From NCBI GenBank assembly GCA_047602365.1, contig JASGHM010000001.1:1364001-1428000 (forward strand): DNA of 64,000 bases, written 5' to 3'. Position numbers and translations under genes: made by a program. Shown one piece after another: positions 37,272 to 47,221 of this stretch (the first letter of the stretch is position 1; each line of letters starts with the position of its first letter). The stretch is from Piscinibacter sp047602365. Lineage in GTDB: Bacteria > Pseudomonadota > Gammaproteobacteria > Burkholderiales > Burkholderiaceae_C. The notes beneath the pieces were generated by a model. The model saw only the letters and a program-made list of their open reading frames with translations. It was not told the DNA's origin and did not search any database.

Positions 37272-37347
37272 CTATGGCAGGCACAGGCCCGACACGCGCG
37301 TACCACGCGACGCCGGGAACCGAACACCTACCAGGACGTCGTTGACC

Positions 37348-37569
37348 ATGCCGCAAGCCCGCTCGCAGATCGCCCCCGCCACCCGCCGCATGCGCCCGGC
37401 CGGCCCGCACTGCCGCGGCGGCGCCTCGTCGCTGCTGCGCCTGGCCAACCCGGCCTCGCCGCGCCTGCCCAAGGCGCCGGCGCTGAGCGACTGGGTCGAG
37501 CGTGCTGCCAGCGTGCTGGGCCTGGGCGCCGAGCCGCGGCCGGCCTTCATGGCCAGCGAGTTCCGCTGA
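37348..37569 (+). CDS. Small hypothetical protein, 73 residues
   Basis: Not recognised. The protein is basic and Pro/Ala/Arg-rich at the start (MPQARSQIAPATRRMRPAGP) and has a possible amphipathic segment APALSDWVERAASVLGLGAE. No signal peptide or membrane span. A weak AGGA lies upstream. An in-frame ATG at 37255 overlaps the sigma-54-like element and would be untranscribed if that promoter is real. The stop is 24 bases before a second small ORF with a strong ribosome site, and the pair sits between a promoter-like element and a terminator. Confidence 0.5.
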   Translation: MPQARSQIAPATRRMRPAGPHCRGGASSLLRLANPASPRLPKAPALSDWVERAASVLGLGAEPRPAFMASEFR

Positions 37570-37593
37570 CCGGTCGCCATCGAGGAGAGCACC

Positions 37594-37755
37594 ATGCCCC
37601 CGATCGCACTGACACCCGCACCTCGCACGGCATCGCAGCCGGTGCGGCCCAGCACCGTCCGGCCGCTGGTCGCGACGCGCCAGAGCCAGGTCCTGAAGTC
37701 GAGCCGGGAACCGGCTCAGCTGTCCCTGTTCCCGCGCCCGAGCGGCGCACGCTGA
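37594..37755 (+). CDS. Small hypothetical protein, 53 residues
   Basis: Not recognised. A GAGGAG ribosome site lies 6 bases before ATG 37594. The protein MPPIALTPAPRTASQPVRPS and then TVRPLVATRQSQVLKSSREP ends SLFPRPSGAR. It is basic and rich in Pro, Arg and Ser, probably disordered, with no membrane segment. Too short for most gene callers. It follows the 73-residue ORF by 24 bases and is followed by a strong terminator at 37817. Confidence 0.5.
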   Translation: MPPIALTPAPRTASQPVRPSTVRPLVATRQSQVLKSSREPAQLSLFPRPSGAR

Positions 37756-37816
37756 GATTGAGCGTTTCCTGAGAGGTAGTAGAGAGGTTTTTCGCGGACT
37801 GACACCTGTCCACCAG

Positions 37817-37886
37817 GGAAGCGGGCGACGTCGGGGAGGTTGAGAGCGAGCCCCGGCCCTTTCGTCCCGCTTCCCTTCTTTTTTTG
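37817..37886 (+). terminator. Rho-independent terminator of the small-ORF unit
   Basis: A perfect 10-bp outer stem (GGGAAGCGGG at 37817-37826 and CCCGCTTCCC at 37867-37876) encloses a smaller CGGGG/CCCCG stem and is followed by TTCTTTTTTT. This is a strong intrinsic terminator on the plus strand and closes the unit that starts at the sigma-54-like element. It separates the small ORFs from the tctC gene at 37977. Confidence 0.85.
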
Positions 37887-37976
37887 GTGTCGTCGCGCCC
37901 GGGAAATGCCTCTGACGGCAGGCCCGGCCGGTGCCGGAAACTCCAGGGCTTCCACTGCCCCCGCGAGGATCCCGCC

Positions 37977-38966
37977 ATGCGCTCTCCCGCCCGCCGCCGC
38001 CTGCTTGCCGCCACGGCTGCCGCGCTGCTCCCGCTGCCCCTCTTCGCGCAGACCGCCTGGCCGAACAAGCCGGTGCGCATCGTCGTGCCCTTCGCGCCGG
38101 CCGGCACCACCGACATCCTGGCCCGCGCGCTTGCGCCCGAACTGAGCAAGGCCTTCGGCCAGCCGTTCGTGATCGAGAACAAGCCCGGCGCCGGCGGCAA
38201 CCTCGGCGCCGACCTGGTCGCCAAGTCCAACGACGGCCACACCCTGTTGATGGGCACGGTGGGCACGCACGCGATCAACCCGGCGCTGTACCCGAAGATG
38301 CCCTACGACCACGTGAAGGACTTCGTGCCGGTCACGCTGGTGGCCGGCGTGCCCAACGTGCTGGTGATGAACCCGGCCAAGGCCGAGACGCTGGGCATCA
38401 AGGGTGTGCCCGACCTGATCCGCTACGCCCGCGCCAACCCCGGCAAGCTGAACATGGCCAGCAGCGGCAACGGCACCTCGATCCACCTCGCCGGCGAACT
38501 GTTCAAGACCATGACCGGCACCTTCATGGTCCACTTCCCCTACCGCGGCTCCGGCCCGGCGCTGCTCGACCTGATCGGCGGCAACATGGACCTGATGTTC
38601 GACAACCTGCCCTCGGCGATGCCGCAGATCAAGGCCGGCAAGCTGAAGGCGCTGGCGGTGACCAGCGCCGAGCGCAGCGCCGCCGTGCCGGAGCTGCCCA
38701 CCGTCGCCGAGGCCGGCCCGCTGAAGGGTTACGAGGCGAGTTCCTGGTTCGGCCTGCTGGCGCCGGCCGGCACGGCGGCAGACGTGGTCAACCGGCTGCA
38801 GCAGGAAACGGCCAAGGCGCTGGCCACGCCGGCGCTGAAGGAGCGGCTGCTGGCGCAGGGCGCGATCCCGAGCGGCATGAGCCCGGCCGACTTCGGCAAG
38901 CTGATCGCTGCCGAGACCAAGAAATGGGCCGAGGTCGTCAAGGCCTCGGGCGCTAAAGTCGATTGA
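37977..38966 (+). CDS. Tripartite tricarboxylate transporter binding protein (TctC/Bug family)
   Basis: A 329-residue periplasmic binding protein. The signal peptide is MRSPARRRLLAATAAALLPL with cleavage near LFAQ. The mature part has the Bug signatures WPNKPVRIVVPFAPAGTTDI, VIENKPGAGGNLGADLVAKS, MGTVGTHAINPALYPKMPYD and GLLAPAGTAADVVNRLQQE. Bug proteins are hugely expanded in Burkholderiales and bind carboxylates or aromatic acids; most are orphans. No TctA/TctB is nearby. GAGGA precedes the ATG. The stop abuts the start of the next gene. Confidence 0.93.
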   Translation: MRSPARRRLLAATAAALLPLPLFAQTAWPNKPVRIVVPFAPAGTTDILARALAPELSKAFGQPFVIENKPGAGGNLGADLVAKSNDGHTLLMGTVGTHAINPALYPKMPYDHVKDFVPVTLVAGVPNVLVMNPAKAETLGIKGVPDLIRYARANPGKLNMASSGNGTSIHLAGELFKTMTGTFMVHFPYRGSGPALLDLIGGNMDLMFDNLPSAMPQIKAGKLKALAVTSAERSAAVPELPTVAEAGPLKGYEASSWFGLLAPAGTAADVVNRLQQETAKALATPALKERLLAQGAIPSGMSPADFGKLIAAETKKWAEVVKASGAKVD

Positions 38967-40652
38967 ATGTTCGAACGATGGCAGGCTTACCGGCGTGATG
39001 CGCTGCGCGACGACCTGGTCGCCGCGTTCATCGTCGCCATCCTGCTGATCCCGCAGAGCCTGGCCTACGCGCTGCTGGCCGGGCTGCCGCCGCAGGTCGG
39101 CGTCTACGCCAGCCTGTTGCCGATGGTGGCCTATGCAGCGCTCGGCTCGTCGAGTGTCAACTCGGTCGGCCCGGTGGCGGTGGTGGCGCTGCTGACCGCG
39201 CAGGCCATCGCCCCGCTGGTGGCCGACGGCACGCCGGCCACCGCAGCCGCACTGGTGCTGGCCGCCGAGGCCGGGCTGCTGCTCGGGGCCGCGGCGCTGT
39301 TCCGCCTCGACGCGCTGGCCGCACTGCTGTCCACGCCGGTGCTGCACGGCTTCTCGACCGGCGCGGCGCTGGCGATCACGCTGTCGCAGCTGCCGGCGCT
39401 GCTGGGCAGCCCGGCGGGCGGCTTCACCGCGCCGCAGGTGCTGTCGTCCTGGTGGGCCGGCGGCGTGGCCGGCCAGGGCTGGACGGCGGCCTTCGGCGTC
39501 GGTTCGCTGGCGCTGTTGTGGCTGGCGCGCCGGCAGGCCAGGGCCTTGCTCGCGCGTTGGCTGCCCGCTGCCACCGCCTCGCTGCTGGCACGCTGTGCGC
39601 CGCTCGCCGTGGTCGTCGCCGCCATCGTGCTGGCCTGGGCGCTGGCCGTCGATGCACGCGGCGTCGCGCTGGTCGGCGCGCTGCCGGCCTTCTCGCTGCC
39701 GCTGGCGCTGCCGCCGCTGGACGCCGCGCTGTGGTGGAAGCTGCTGCCCAGCGCCGTGCCGCTGGCGCTGGTCACCTTCGTCAGCAGCCTGGCGGTGGCC
39801 GAGGGGTTGGGCCTGCGCCGCCGCGAGCAGGTCGACGCGCGCCGCGAGCTGAGCGGCCTGGCGGCGGCCGACCTGGTGGCCGCCTGCTCGGCCGGCATGC
39901 CGATCGGCGGCAGCTTCTCGCGCGGCGCGCTCAATGCCGAGGCCGGTGCACGCACCCGCGCCGCCGGCGCCTGGACGGCGCTGCTGATGGCGCTGGCGAT
40001 GCTGCTGCTCGCCGCGCCGCTGGCCTGGCTGCCGCGCGCGGTGCTGGCCGCGAGCATCGTCATCGCGGTGCTCGGCGTGGTCGAGTGGCGCGCCTTCGCC
40101 GAGGCCTGGCGCTACGCACGCAGCGAGTTCGTCGTGATGGTGGTGGTCGGCCTGCTGACCCTGTTCGTCAGTGCCGAGGCGGCGCTGGCCACCGGCGTCG
40201 CGCTGTCGATCGCGCTGCTGCTGCAGCGCAGCGCCAACCCGCACGTGGCGCGCATCGGCCGGGTCGGCGAGACCGAGCACTACCGCAACGTCGACCGCCA
40301 CGCGGTGCATTGCACGCCCGGCGTGCTGGCGCTGCGCATCGACGAGAGCCTGGTGTTCACCAACGCACGCCGGCTGGCCGGCGTGGTCGCGCAGCACCTC
40401 GCCGCGCTGCCCGACACCCGCCGCGTCGTGCTGCTGATGTCGCCGGTCAATGCGATCGACTTCAGCGCACTGGAGGCACTGCGTGCGCTGCACGAGCTGC
40501 TGGCCGAGCGCGGCATCCGTCTCGATCTCAGCGAGGTCAAGGGCCCGGTGCTCGACCGGCTGCGCGCCGGCGGCTGGGAGCAGTGGTTCCGCGGCCGGGT
40601 GTTCCTCAGCCACCATCAGGGCATGCAGGACGGCGTGGCACCGCCGTCCTGA
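38967..40652 (+). CDS. SulP-family anion permease with STAS domain
   Basis: A 561-residue inner-membrane permease. The N-terminus DDLVAAFIVAILLIPQSLAY, followed by ALLAGLPPQVGVYASLLPMV, is the SulP signature; about ten further spans reach residue 400. A cytoplasmic STAS domain covers about 440-545 (LRIDESLVFTNARRLAGVVA, VVLLMSPVNAIDFSALEAL). SulP proteins carry sulfate, bicarbonate or C4-dicarboxylates; the substrate is not certain. Coding begins directly after the tctC stop codon, so they may share a transcript. Confidence 0.92.
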   Translation: MFERWQAYRRDALRDDLVAAFIVAILLIPQSLAYALLAGLPPQVGVYASLLPMVAYAALGSSSVNSVGPVAVVALLTAQAIAPLVADGTPATAAALVLAAEAGLLLGAAALFRLDALAALLSTPVLHGFSTGAALAITLSQLPALLGSPAGGFTAPQVLSSWWAGGVAGQGWTAAFGVGSLALLWLARRQARALLARWLPAATASLLARCAPLAVVVAAIVLAWALAVDARGVALVGALPAFSLPLALPPLDAALWWKLLPSAVPLALVTFVSSLAVAEGLGLRRREQVDARRELSGLAAADLVAACSAGMPIGGSFSRGALNAEAGARTRAAGAWTALLMALAMLLLAAPLAWLPRAVLAASIVIAVLGVVEWRAFAEAWRYARSEFVVMVVVGLLTLFVSAEAALATGVALSIALLLQRSANPHVARIGRVGETEHYRNVDRHAVHCTPGVLALRIDESLVFTNARRLAGVVAQHLAALPDTRRVVLLMSPVNAIDFSALEALRALHELLAERGIRLDLSEVKGPVLDRLRAGGWEQWFRGRVFLSHHQGMQDGVAPPS

Positions 40653-40658
40653 GGCGCT

Positions 40659-42344
40659 TCAGGCAAGCTCCCAGATCACCTTGCGCCGCGACGACACCCA
40701 GCCGTCGTAGCGCCCGGCATAGACGTCCTCGATGCGGTTGCGCTTGACCTTGAAGGTCGGCGTGATGAAGCCGTTGTCCACCGTCCACGGCGTGGTGACG
40801 ACGACCAGGCACTCGAGCTGCTCGTGCGGGTCCAGCGGCGCGTTGACCGCCGCCAGGTGCTCGGCCAGCGCCGCCTCCATCGTGGCGCGCGCCGCGGCAT
40901 CGCGGGCCTGCAGCGCCGCGTCGGCATTGAGCATCACGATGCCCAGCGGCTGGCCGAGGTTGGCGCCGGTGACGACGCAGGCCTCCACCGTGGCGTGCAT
41001 CACCAGCCGGTCCTCGATCGGCGCCGGCGCGACGTACTTGCCCTTGCTGGTCTTGAACAGGTCCTTCACGCGGCCGGTGATGCGCAGGCAGCCGTCGCTC
41101 TCCAGCTGGCCCTTGTCGCCGGTGTGCAGCCAGCCGTCGGCGGTGAAGGTCTCGCGCGTCAGCGCCTCTTCCTTGTAGTAGCCGAGCATCAGCCCCGGGC
41201 TCTTCATCTGGATCTCGCCGTTGGCCGGGTCCAGCCGCGCCTGCACGCCGTCCAGCGTGACGCCGACGGTGCCCGGGCGCTGCACGCCGGGCAGCGTGCT
41301 GTGCGAGACGCCGCAGTTCTCGGTCATGCCGTAGACCTCGATGACCGGCAGGCCGAGGCGCTCGTACCAGGCCAGCAGTTCGGGTGGCATCGGCGCTGCG
41401 CCGCCAGCGGCGAACTGGCACTGGTCGAGGCCCAGCGCCTTCAGCACCTTCCTGCGCACGATGCCGCCGAGGATGGGGATCTTCAGCAGCCGCTGCAGCT
41501 TGGCCGGCGGCATCTTCGCGTGCACGCCCTGCTGGAACTTGACCCACAGCCGCGGCACCGAGAAGAACAGCGTCGGCCGCGCGCGCTGCAGGTCGGCGGT
41601 GAAGGTGTCCAGGCTCTCGGCGAAGAACACCTGCATGCCGGTGGCCTGCAGGCCATGCTCGACCAGCGTGCGCTCGGCCACGTGGGCCAGCGGCAGGTAG
41701 CTGAGCATGCGCGCGTTCTGGTTGATCGGCACGCGCTTCAGCCCCGACTGGATCGACCAGGCGAAGGTCGCGAAGCTGTGCATCACGCCCTTGGGCACGC
41801 CGGTGGTACCCGAGGTGTACATGATGGTCGACAGCTCGTCGGCGTCGCGCAGCGGCTCGCCGGCCAGCGGCGCAGTGCGCTGCACGATGTCGTTCCACGT
41901 CGGGTAGTCGTTGGGCGGCGACAGCGGGTAGCTGATGCACGGCAGCGCCGCCGGCACGCCGGGCTTCATCGCGTCCCAGCCGTCGAGCTTGCCGACGAAC
42001 ACCAGCCGGGATTCGCTGTGCACCAGGATCTGGCGGATCGTCTCCGCGGCCAGCGTCGGGTACAGCGGCACCGAGACATGGCCGGCCATCCAGATCGCCC
42101 AGTCGCTCATCAGCCAGTGGGCGCAGTTCTTCGACAGGATGGCGATGCGGCTGCCCTTCGGGAAGCCGAACGACTGCAGGTGCGCGGCCATGCGCCGCGT
42201 CTCGTCCATCACCTCGCGCCAGCTCATGCTGCGGATCACGCCGCCGCCCATCGGCTGGGTGAACACGTTGCGCTCCGGCGTGGTCTTCTCCCAGTGGTAC
42301 AGGCGCTGCAGCGCGAGGTGTTCGGGGGCGATGCGTTCGGTCAT
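40659..42344 (-). CDS. AMP-dependent long-chain acyl-CoA synthetase
   Basis: A 561-residue ANL-superfamily enzyme. The ATP motif is STIMYTSGTTGVPKGVMHSF, and VIEVYGMTENCGVSHSTLPG, DGWLHTGDKG and RITGRVKDLFKTSKGKYVAP follow. These and the length resemble FACS-type long-chain fatty acid-CoA ligases. It activates fatty acids for degradation or lipid synthesis. Convergent with the SulP gene, six bases apart. The N-terminus (MTERIAPEHLALQRLYHWEK) is standard for this branch. Confidence 0.9.
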   Translation of the reverse strand: MTERIAPEHLALQRLYHWEKTTPERNVFTQPMGGGVIRSMSWREVMDETRRMAAHLQSFGFPKGSRIAILSKNCAHWLMSDWAIWMAGHVSVPLYPTLAAETIRQILVHSESRLVFVGKLDGWDAMKPGVPAALPCISYPLSPPNDYPTWNDIVQRTAPLAGEPLRDADELSTIMYTSGTTGVPKGVMHSFATFAWSIQSGLKRVPINQNARMLSYLPLAHVAERTLVEHGLQATGMQVFFAESLDTFTADLQRARPTLFFSVPRLWVKFQQGVHAKMPPAKLQRLLKIPILGGIVRRKVLKALGLDQCQFAAGGAAPMPPELLAWYERLGLPVIEVYGMTENCGVSHSTLPGVQRPGTVGVTLDGVQARLDPANGEIQMKSPGLMLGYYKEEALTRETFTADGWLHTGDKGQLESDGCLRITGRVKDLFKTSKGKYVAPAPIEDRLVMHATVEACVVTGANLGQPLGIVMLNADAALQARDAAARATMEAALAEHLAAVNAPLDPHEQLECLVVVTTPWTVDNGFITPTFKVKRNRIEDVYAGRYDGWVSSRRKVIWELA

Positions 42345-42447
42345 GGGCGGGTGAGCTCCTTTGCGGCCGACACGCTAGTGGATGAGCGCAGCGAGGCCAT
42401 CCGGGTTGACCCGCCAGTAGGGTGATGACTCCAGCCGCTTCGTGACG

Positions 42448-42474
42448 AAAAAACGCCCGGCGCATGGCCGGGCG
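42448..42474 (-). terminator. Rho-independent terminator after the sugar-utilisation operon
   Basis: On the minus strand CGCCCGGC-CATGC-GCCGGGCG forms an 8-bp stem followed by TTTTTT (AAAAAA at 42448-42453 on the plus strand). It lies 135 bases after the end of the porin gene and should end that transcript. A second 8-bp hairpin without a T run (GGCGGGCG/CGCCCGCC) lies nearby at about 42495-42516. Confidence 0.8.
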
Positions 42475-42608
42475 AACGCTCTCTCGAGATACGGCGGGCG
42501 CGGAGCCGCCCGCCGTGAAGGGATCGGGAGGCAGGCCGTTGGAATCGGATCGTGACGATTCCCCCAAACCGCGGCAGAACCTCTTCGGCCGGCCGCCCCC
42601 CGAACCGG

Positions 42609-43787
42609 TCACCACCAGGTTTCGGCCTGGATGCCGACGGACGTGCCGGCCTTCTTGTCGCCGAACACCTCCTGCGTGCGGCCGCTCAGCGTCGCGCGCG
42701 CCGCCTCGTTCCACACCGCGTGGGTGACGAACAGGCGCACCGTCGGGCGCGAGCCCGGTTCCTTGCCGGCCGAAGCGGCCAGCGCGGCGGTCAGCTTGGT
42801 CATGTTGCGGGTGTCGCCGGCGTCGGGCTTGACCTGGTCGTGGCCGGCCTCGAACAGGAATCGGAATGCGCCGCCGAGGTGCGTGTCGGTGCGCGCGCCG
42901 AGCGAGAACCACTTGTTGCCCCCGTCGTTCGGCGCGTCGTTGACGCGGTACTCGCCGATCACGTCCAGCCCGGTGGCGGCGCCGATCTTGGTGCCGTACT
43001 GCGCGACGACGCGGGTGTTCTTCACCTCGCCGGTCTTGTCGTGCTTGAAGCCGAAGATCCAGTCGCCGCCGAGCGTGCCGTTGGCGGTCTGGTACAGGCC
43101 GACGGCGATACCCTTGGGCTGCTTGGCCGGGTCCACGCCGGTCACCTGGTTCTTGCTCTTCAGCTGCGCCGACGGCGTCACGTAGATCGACAGCTCGCCG
43201 TTGGGCAGCGTCTTGATGCCGGTGGCGCGGATCGGCAGCGCGAAGCGGTTGTCGTTGGCCGAGTTGTTCGGGTCCATCATGAACGCGACGCTGAGCTTGG
43301 CCGCGCCGAAGTCCATCTCCTCGATGCCGGCGCCGTTGCCGTCGTTGTTCTCGAGGAACTGGTCGTTGATGCCCAGCTGCAGGCGGTTGTAGAAGCGGCG
43401 GCCGGCCCAGACCTTGCCGTTGGCCAGCCCGGCGATCTTGGTGCCGTAGGCGTAGATCTGGCCGAAGCGCGTGGTCAGCGTGTCGGGCTCGTTGGTGCCC
43501 TGCGGGCCCCAGCCGTGGTAGACGCTGGGCATCACGTGCACGTACCAGTCGCTGCCCTCGTAGGAGGCCAGCTTGGCGACGAAGTTGGGCTCGATCACGT
43601 AGTCGCACTCGTTGCCCAGGCGCCACTTGGTGTCGGCGCCGGCCAGCTGGTAGCAGACCTGCGTGCCGCCGCGCACGTTGATGCCGGTGCCGGCGCGGAT
43701 GTAGCCGGAATAGCTCAGCTCGACGGCTTGTGCGCCGCCGGCCAGGCCGGCGAGCGCCAGCGCGGCGATCAGGGTGGTCTTCTTCAT
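42609..43787 (-). CDS. LamB-type outer-membrane porin (maltoporin family)
   Basis: A 392-residue outer-membrane protein. The signal peptide is MKKTTLIAALALAGLAGGAQ with cleavage near AQAVE. The mature start ELSYSGYIRAGTGINVRGG, then RLGNECDYVIEPNFVAKLA, KVWAGRRFYNRLQLGINDQF and a terminal aromatic ETWW, match the maltoporin family. Its place in a locus with GH1 and GH5 glycosidases suggests uptake of beta-linked oligosaccharides rather than maltodextrin. An operator-like site precedes it. Confidence 0.9.
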   Translation of the reverse strand: MKKTTLIAALALAGLAGGAQAVELSYSGYIRAGTGINVRGGTQVCYQLAGADTKWRLGNECDYVIEPNFVAKLASYEGSDWYVHVMPSVYHGWGPQGTNEPDTLTTRFGQIYAYGTKIAGLANGKVWAGRRFYNRLQLGINDQFLENNDGNGAGIEEMDFGAAKLSVAFMMDPNNSANDNRFALPIRATGIKTLPNGELSIYVTPSAQLKSKNQVTGVDPAKQPKGIAVGLYQTANGTLGGDWIFGFKHDKTGEVKNTRVVAQYGTKIGAATGLDVIGEYRVNDAPNDGGNKWFSLGARTDTHLGGAFRFLFEAGHDQVKPDAGDTRNMTKLTAALAASAGKEPGSRPTVRLFVTHAVWNEAARATLSGRTQEVFGDKKAGTSVGIQAETWW

Positions 43788-43861
43788 GGGGTCTCCTCGT
43801 CTCCTGTGGTGGTTGAAGTGCCGGGTCGCGGCGGGGGTGTGCGTGCCCGGCCCACTCGCTT

Positions 43862-43875
43862 AGAAATCGTTTTCA
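43862..43875. promoter_or_regulatory. Operator-like site upstream of the porin gene
   Basis: AGAAATCGTTTTCA matches the TGACAACGTTTTCA operator of this locus at 11 of 14 positions, including the right half-site and central CG. It lies 75 bases before the porin start, in the 143-base gap after the ATPase gene. The porin therefore may also have its own LacI-regulated promoter. Confidence 0.5.
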
Positions 43876-43930
43876 CAAGCGATGTCGGTCGGCTGACGCG
43901 GGGAACTCGCGGGTCCATGGGCCGGCGCGC

Positions 43931-45025
<1,095 letters not shown>

Positions 45026-45026
45026 C

Positions 45027-46349
45027 TCAGCCCCCTTTCGACGCCGCGCGCTGCCGCGCGACGAACTCGCGGTACCAGTGCGCGCTGTCCTTCAGCGTGC
45101 GCTGCTGCGTCGCATAGTCGACGTGGACCAGGCCGAAGCGCTTGTCGTAGCCGGAGTCCCACTCGTAGTTGTCGAGCAGGCTCCAATAGAAGAAGCCGCG
45201 CACGTCGACGCCGGCCGCGATGGCCTGCGCCAACGCCTCGAGGTGGCCCTTCATGTAGGCGATGCGCGCCGTGTCGCCGACGCGCCCGTCGACCAGCGTG
45301 TCGGCGTTGGCCATGCCGTTCTCGGTGATGTAGATCGGCGGCAGCGTGTAGTCGCGCTGCAGGCCGACCAGCAGTTCGGCCAGGCCCTGCGGATAGACCT
45401 CCCAGCCCATGTCGGTCTCGCCCTGAAGCTTGGGCGCGGGGCGCGGCGGCTCCTCGCTGGAAACCCAGATGCGCGTGTAGTAGTTGATGCCGAGGAAGTC
45501 GAGCGGCTGGGCGATCGTCTCGAAATCGTTGTCATGCACCTGCGGGTAAAGGTGCACGCCGCTGGCCGTCGGGTAGCGCTTGCGGAAGATCGGGTCCATG
45601 TACCAGCGCACGAACAGCGCGTACTCGCGCTCGGCCAGCGCGCGGTCAGTGGCGCGGTCGGTGGCGCCGTGCGCCGGTGACTGGTTGAGCACGATGCCCA
45701 GCGGTGTCTTCACGCCGGCGGCGCGCATCGCCTGCAGCGCCTGGCCGTGCGACAGAAGCAGGTGGTGCGCCACCTGCACCGCCGCCTGCGGGTCCTTCAG
45801 TCCCGGCGCGAACTTGCCGCTGTGGTGGCCCAGGTGCGCGGTGCACCAGGGCTCGTTGTGGGTGGCGATGGCGGCGAGCCGGTCGCCCAGGCGCACGCCG
45901 ATGGTCACCGCGTAGTCGGCGAAGCGCGCTGCGGTGTCGCGGTTCAGCCAGCCGCCTTCGTCCTGCAGCGCCTGCGGCAGGTCCCAGTGGTAGAGCGTCG
46001 CGTGCGGCGTGATGCCGCGCTCGAGCAGTGCATCGACCAGGCGGTCGTAGAAGGCCAGACCCTTCTGATTCCAGGCGCCCTTGCCCTGCGGCTGCACACG
46101 CGGCCAGGCGATCGAGAAGCGGTAGGCGCCCAGGCCCAGGCCGGCGATCAGCGCCACGTCGTCGCGCCAGCGGTGGTAGTGGTCGCAGGCCACGTCGCCG
46201 TGGTCGCCGTGAACGGTCTTGCCCGGCGTGTGCGAGAAGGTGTCCCAGATCGACGGGCCGCGGCCGTCTTCGTTGGCGGCACCCTCGATCTGGTAGGCGC
46301 TGGTCGCCACGCCCCAGAGGAAGTCGGATGGGAATCTCGGATCGGTCAC
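45027..46349 (-). CDS. Beta-glucosidase, glycoside hydrolase family 1
   Basis: A 440-residue GH1 enzyme. It starts FPSDFLWGVATSAYQIEGAA and has the acid/base Glu166 in IATHNEPWCTAHLGHHSGKF and the nucleophile Glu343 in PIYITENGMAN; the aglycone/glycone site SLLDNYEWDSGYDKRFGLVH is intact. It hydrolyses terminal beta-glucosides such as cellobiose in the cytoplasm (no signal peptide). Set between the ABC permease and ATPase genes, it should act on the imported oligosaccharides. Confidence 0.95.
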   Translation of the reverse strand: MTDPRFPSDFLWGVATSAYQIEGAANEDGRGPSIWDTFSHTPGKTVHGDHGDVACDHYHRWRDDVALIAGLGLGAYRFSIAWPRVQPQGKGAWNQKGLAFYDRLVDALLERGITPHATLYHWDLPQALQDEGGWLNRDTAARFADYAVTIGVRLGDRLAAIATHNEPWCTAHLGHHSGKFAPGLKDPQAAVQVAHHLLLSHGQALQAMRAAGVKTPLGIVLNQSPAHGATDRATDRALAEREYALFVRWYMDPIFRKRYPTASGVHLYPQVHDNDFETIAQPLDFLGINYYTRIWVSSEEPPRPAPKLQGETDMGWEVYPQGLAELLVGLQRDYTLPPIYITENGMANADTLVDGRVGDTARIAYMKGHLEALAQAIAAGVDVRGFFYWSLLDNYEWDSGYDKRFGLVHVDYATQQRTLKDSAHWYREFVARQRAASKGG

Positions 46350-46374
46350 GGTTCGGTTTCCTTCGGTCGCACGC

Positions 46375-47220
46375 TCAGGACTTCACGGCCCCGGCGGTCA
46401 AGCCTTCGATGAGCCGGCGCGAGGCCAGCATGAACAGCACGAGCAGCGGCAGCACGGCGATCGCCGAGCCGGCGGAGATGGCGCCCCAGGGGATCTGCCC
46501 GGTGCCCTGCAGCGAGCGCAGCGCCAGCGGCACGGTGTACATCTCCATGTCGCGGATGACGATCAGCGGCCCGATGAAGTTGTTCCAGGAGCCGATGAAG
46601 GTGATCAGGCCGAGCGTGCCCAGCGCCGGGCCGATCAGCGGCAGCACGATGCGCCAGTAGATCGCGAACTCGCCGCAGCCATCGATGCGCGCGGCGTCGA
46701 TCAGCTCTTTCGGGATCGCCGACTCGATGTACTGCCGCATCATGAAGATGCCCAAGGCGCCGACGGCTCCGGGCACGTACAGCGCACGCGGCTGGTTCAT
46801 CCACTCCAGCCAGCTCATCGTCAGCGCGGTCGGGATCATGCCGACGAAGCTGGGCAGCAGCATGGTCGCCATCACGAAGCCGAACAGCGGCTCGCGGAAG
46901 CGGAAGTCGTACATCGCGAACGCGAAGCCGGCCAGCGAGCAGAAGAACAGGTTCAGCGCGGTCGACATCAGCGCGACGTAGAAGCTCCAGCCGACGTTCT
47001 TCCAGAAGTGCGGCAGGCTGGTCAGCAGCTGGCGCAGGTTGTCGAGGAACGCGTCGCCGAACCAGAGCGGCGGCGGCAGCGACAGGATCTCGCGGTTGCT
47101 GTGCGTGGCGAACACGAACATGAACCAGAACGGCCCGAGCATCATCAGCGCGCCGAGGGCGACGATGGCGTAGGCGGACAGTCGCTGCGGCGTGAGGGCG
47201 TGGCGTTTCATCGTCTGCAT
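46375..47220 (-). CDS. Sugar ABC transporter permease, MalG type
   Basis: A 281-residue inner-membrane permease with six predicted spans. The EAA loop ELIDAARIDGCGEFAIYWRI near residue 190 is the contact for the ATPase. It starts MQTMKRHALTPQRLSAYAIV; a start at the second Met (47211) is equally possible. One base separates it from the upstream MalF-type permease, so the two are co-translated. Confidence 0.93.
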   Translation of the reverse strand: MQTMKRHALTPQRLSAYAIVALGALMMLGPFWFMFVFATHSNREILSLPPPLWFGDAFLDNLRQLLTSLPHFWKNVGWSFYVALMSTALNLFFCSLAGFAFAMYDFRFREPLFGFVMATMLLPSFVGMIPTALTMSWLEWMNQPRALYVPGAVGALGIFMMRQYIESAIPKELIDAARIDGCGEFAIYWRIVLPLIGPALGTLGLITFIGSWNNFIGPLIVIRDMEMYTVPLALRSLQGTGQIPWGAISAGSAIAVLPLLVLFMLASRRLIEGLTAGAVKS

Positions 47221-47221
47221 C

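Noticed and set aside
37255..37347. Upstream extension of the 73-residue small ORF to ATG 37255
   Set aside because: It overlaps the sigma-54-like element, so the extension would not be transcribed from it.
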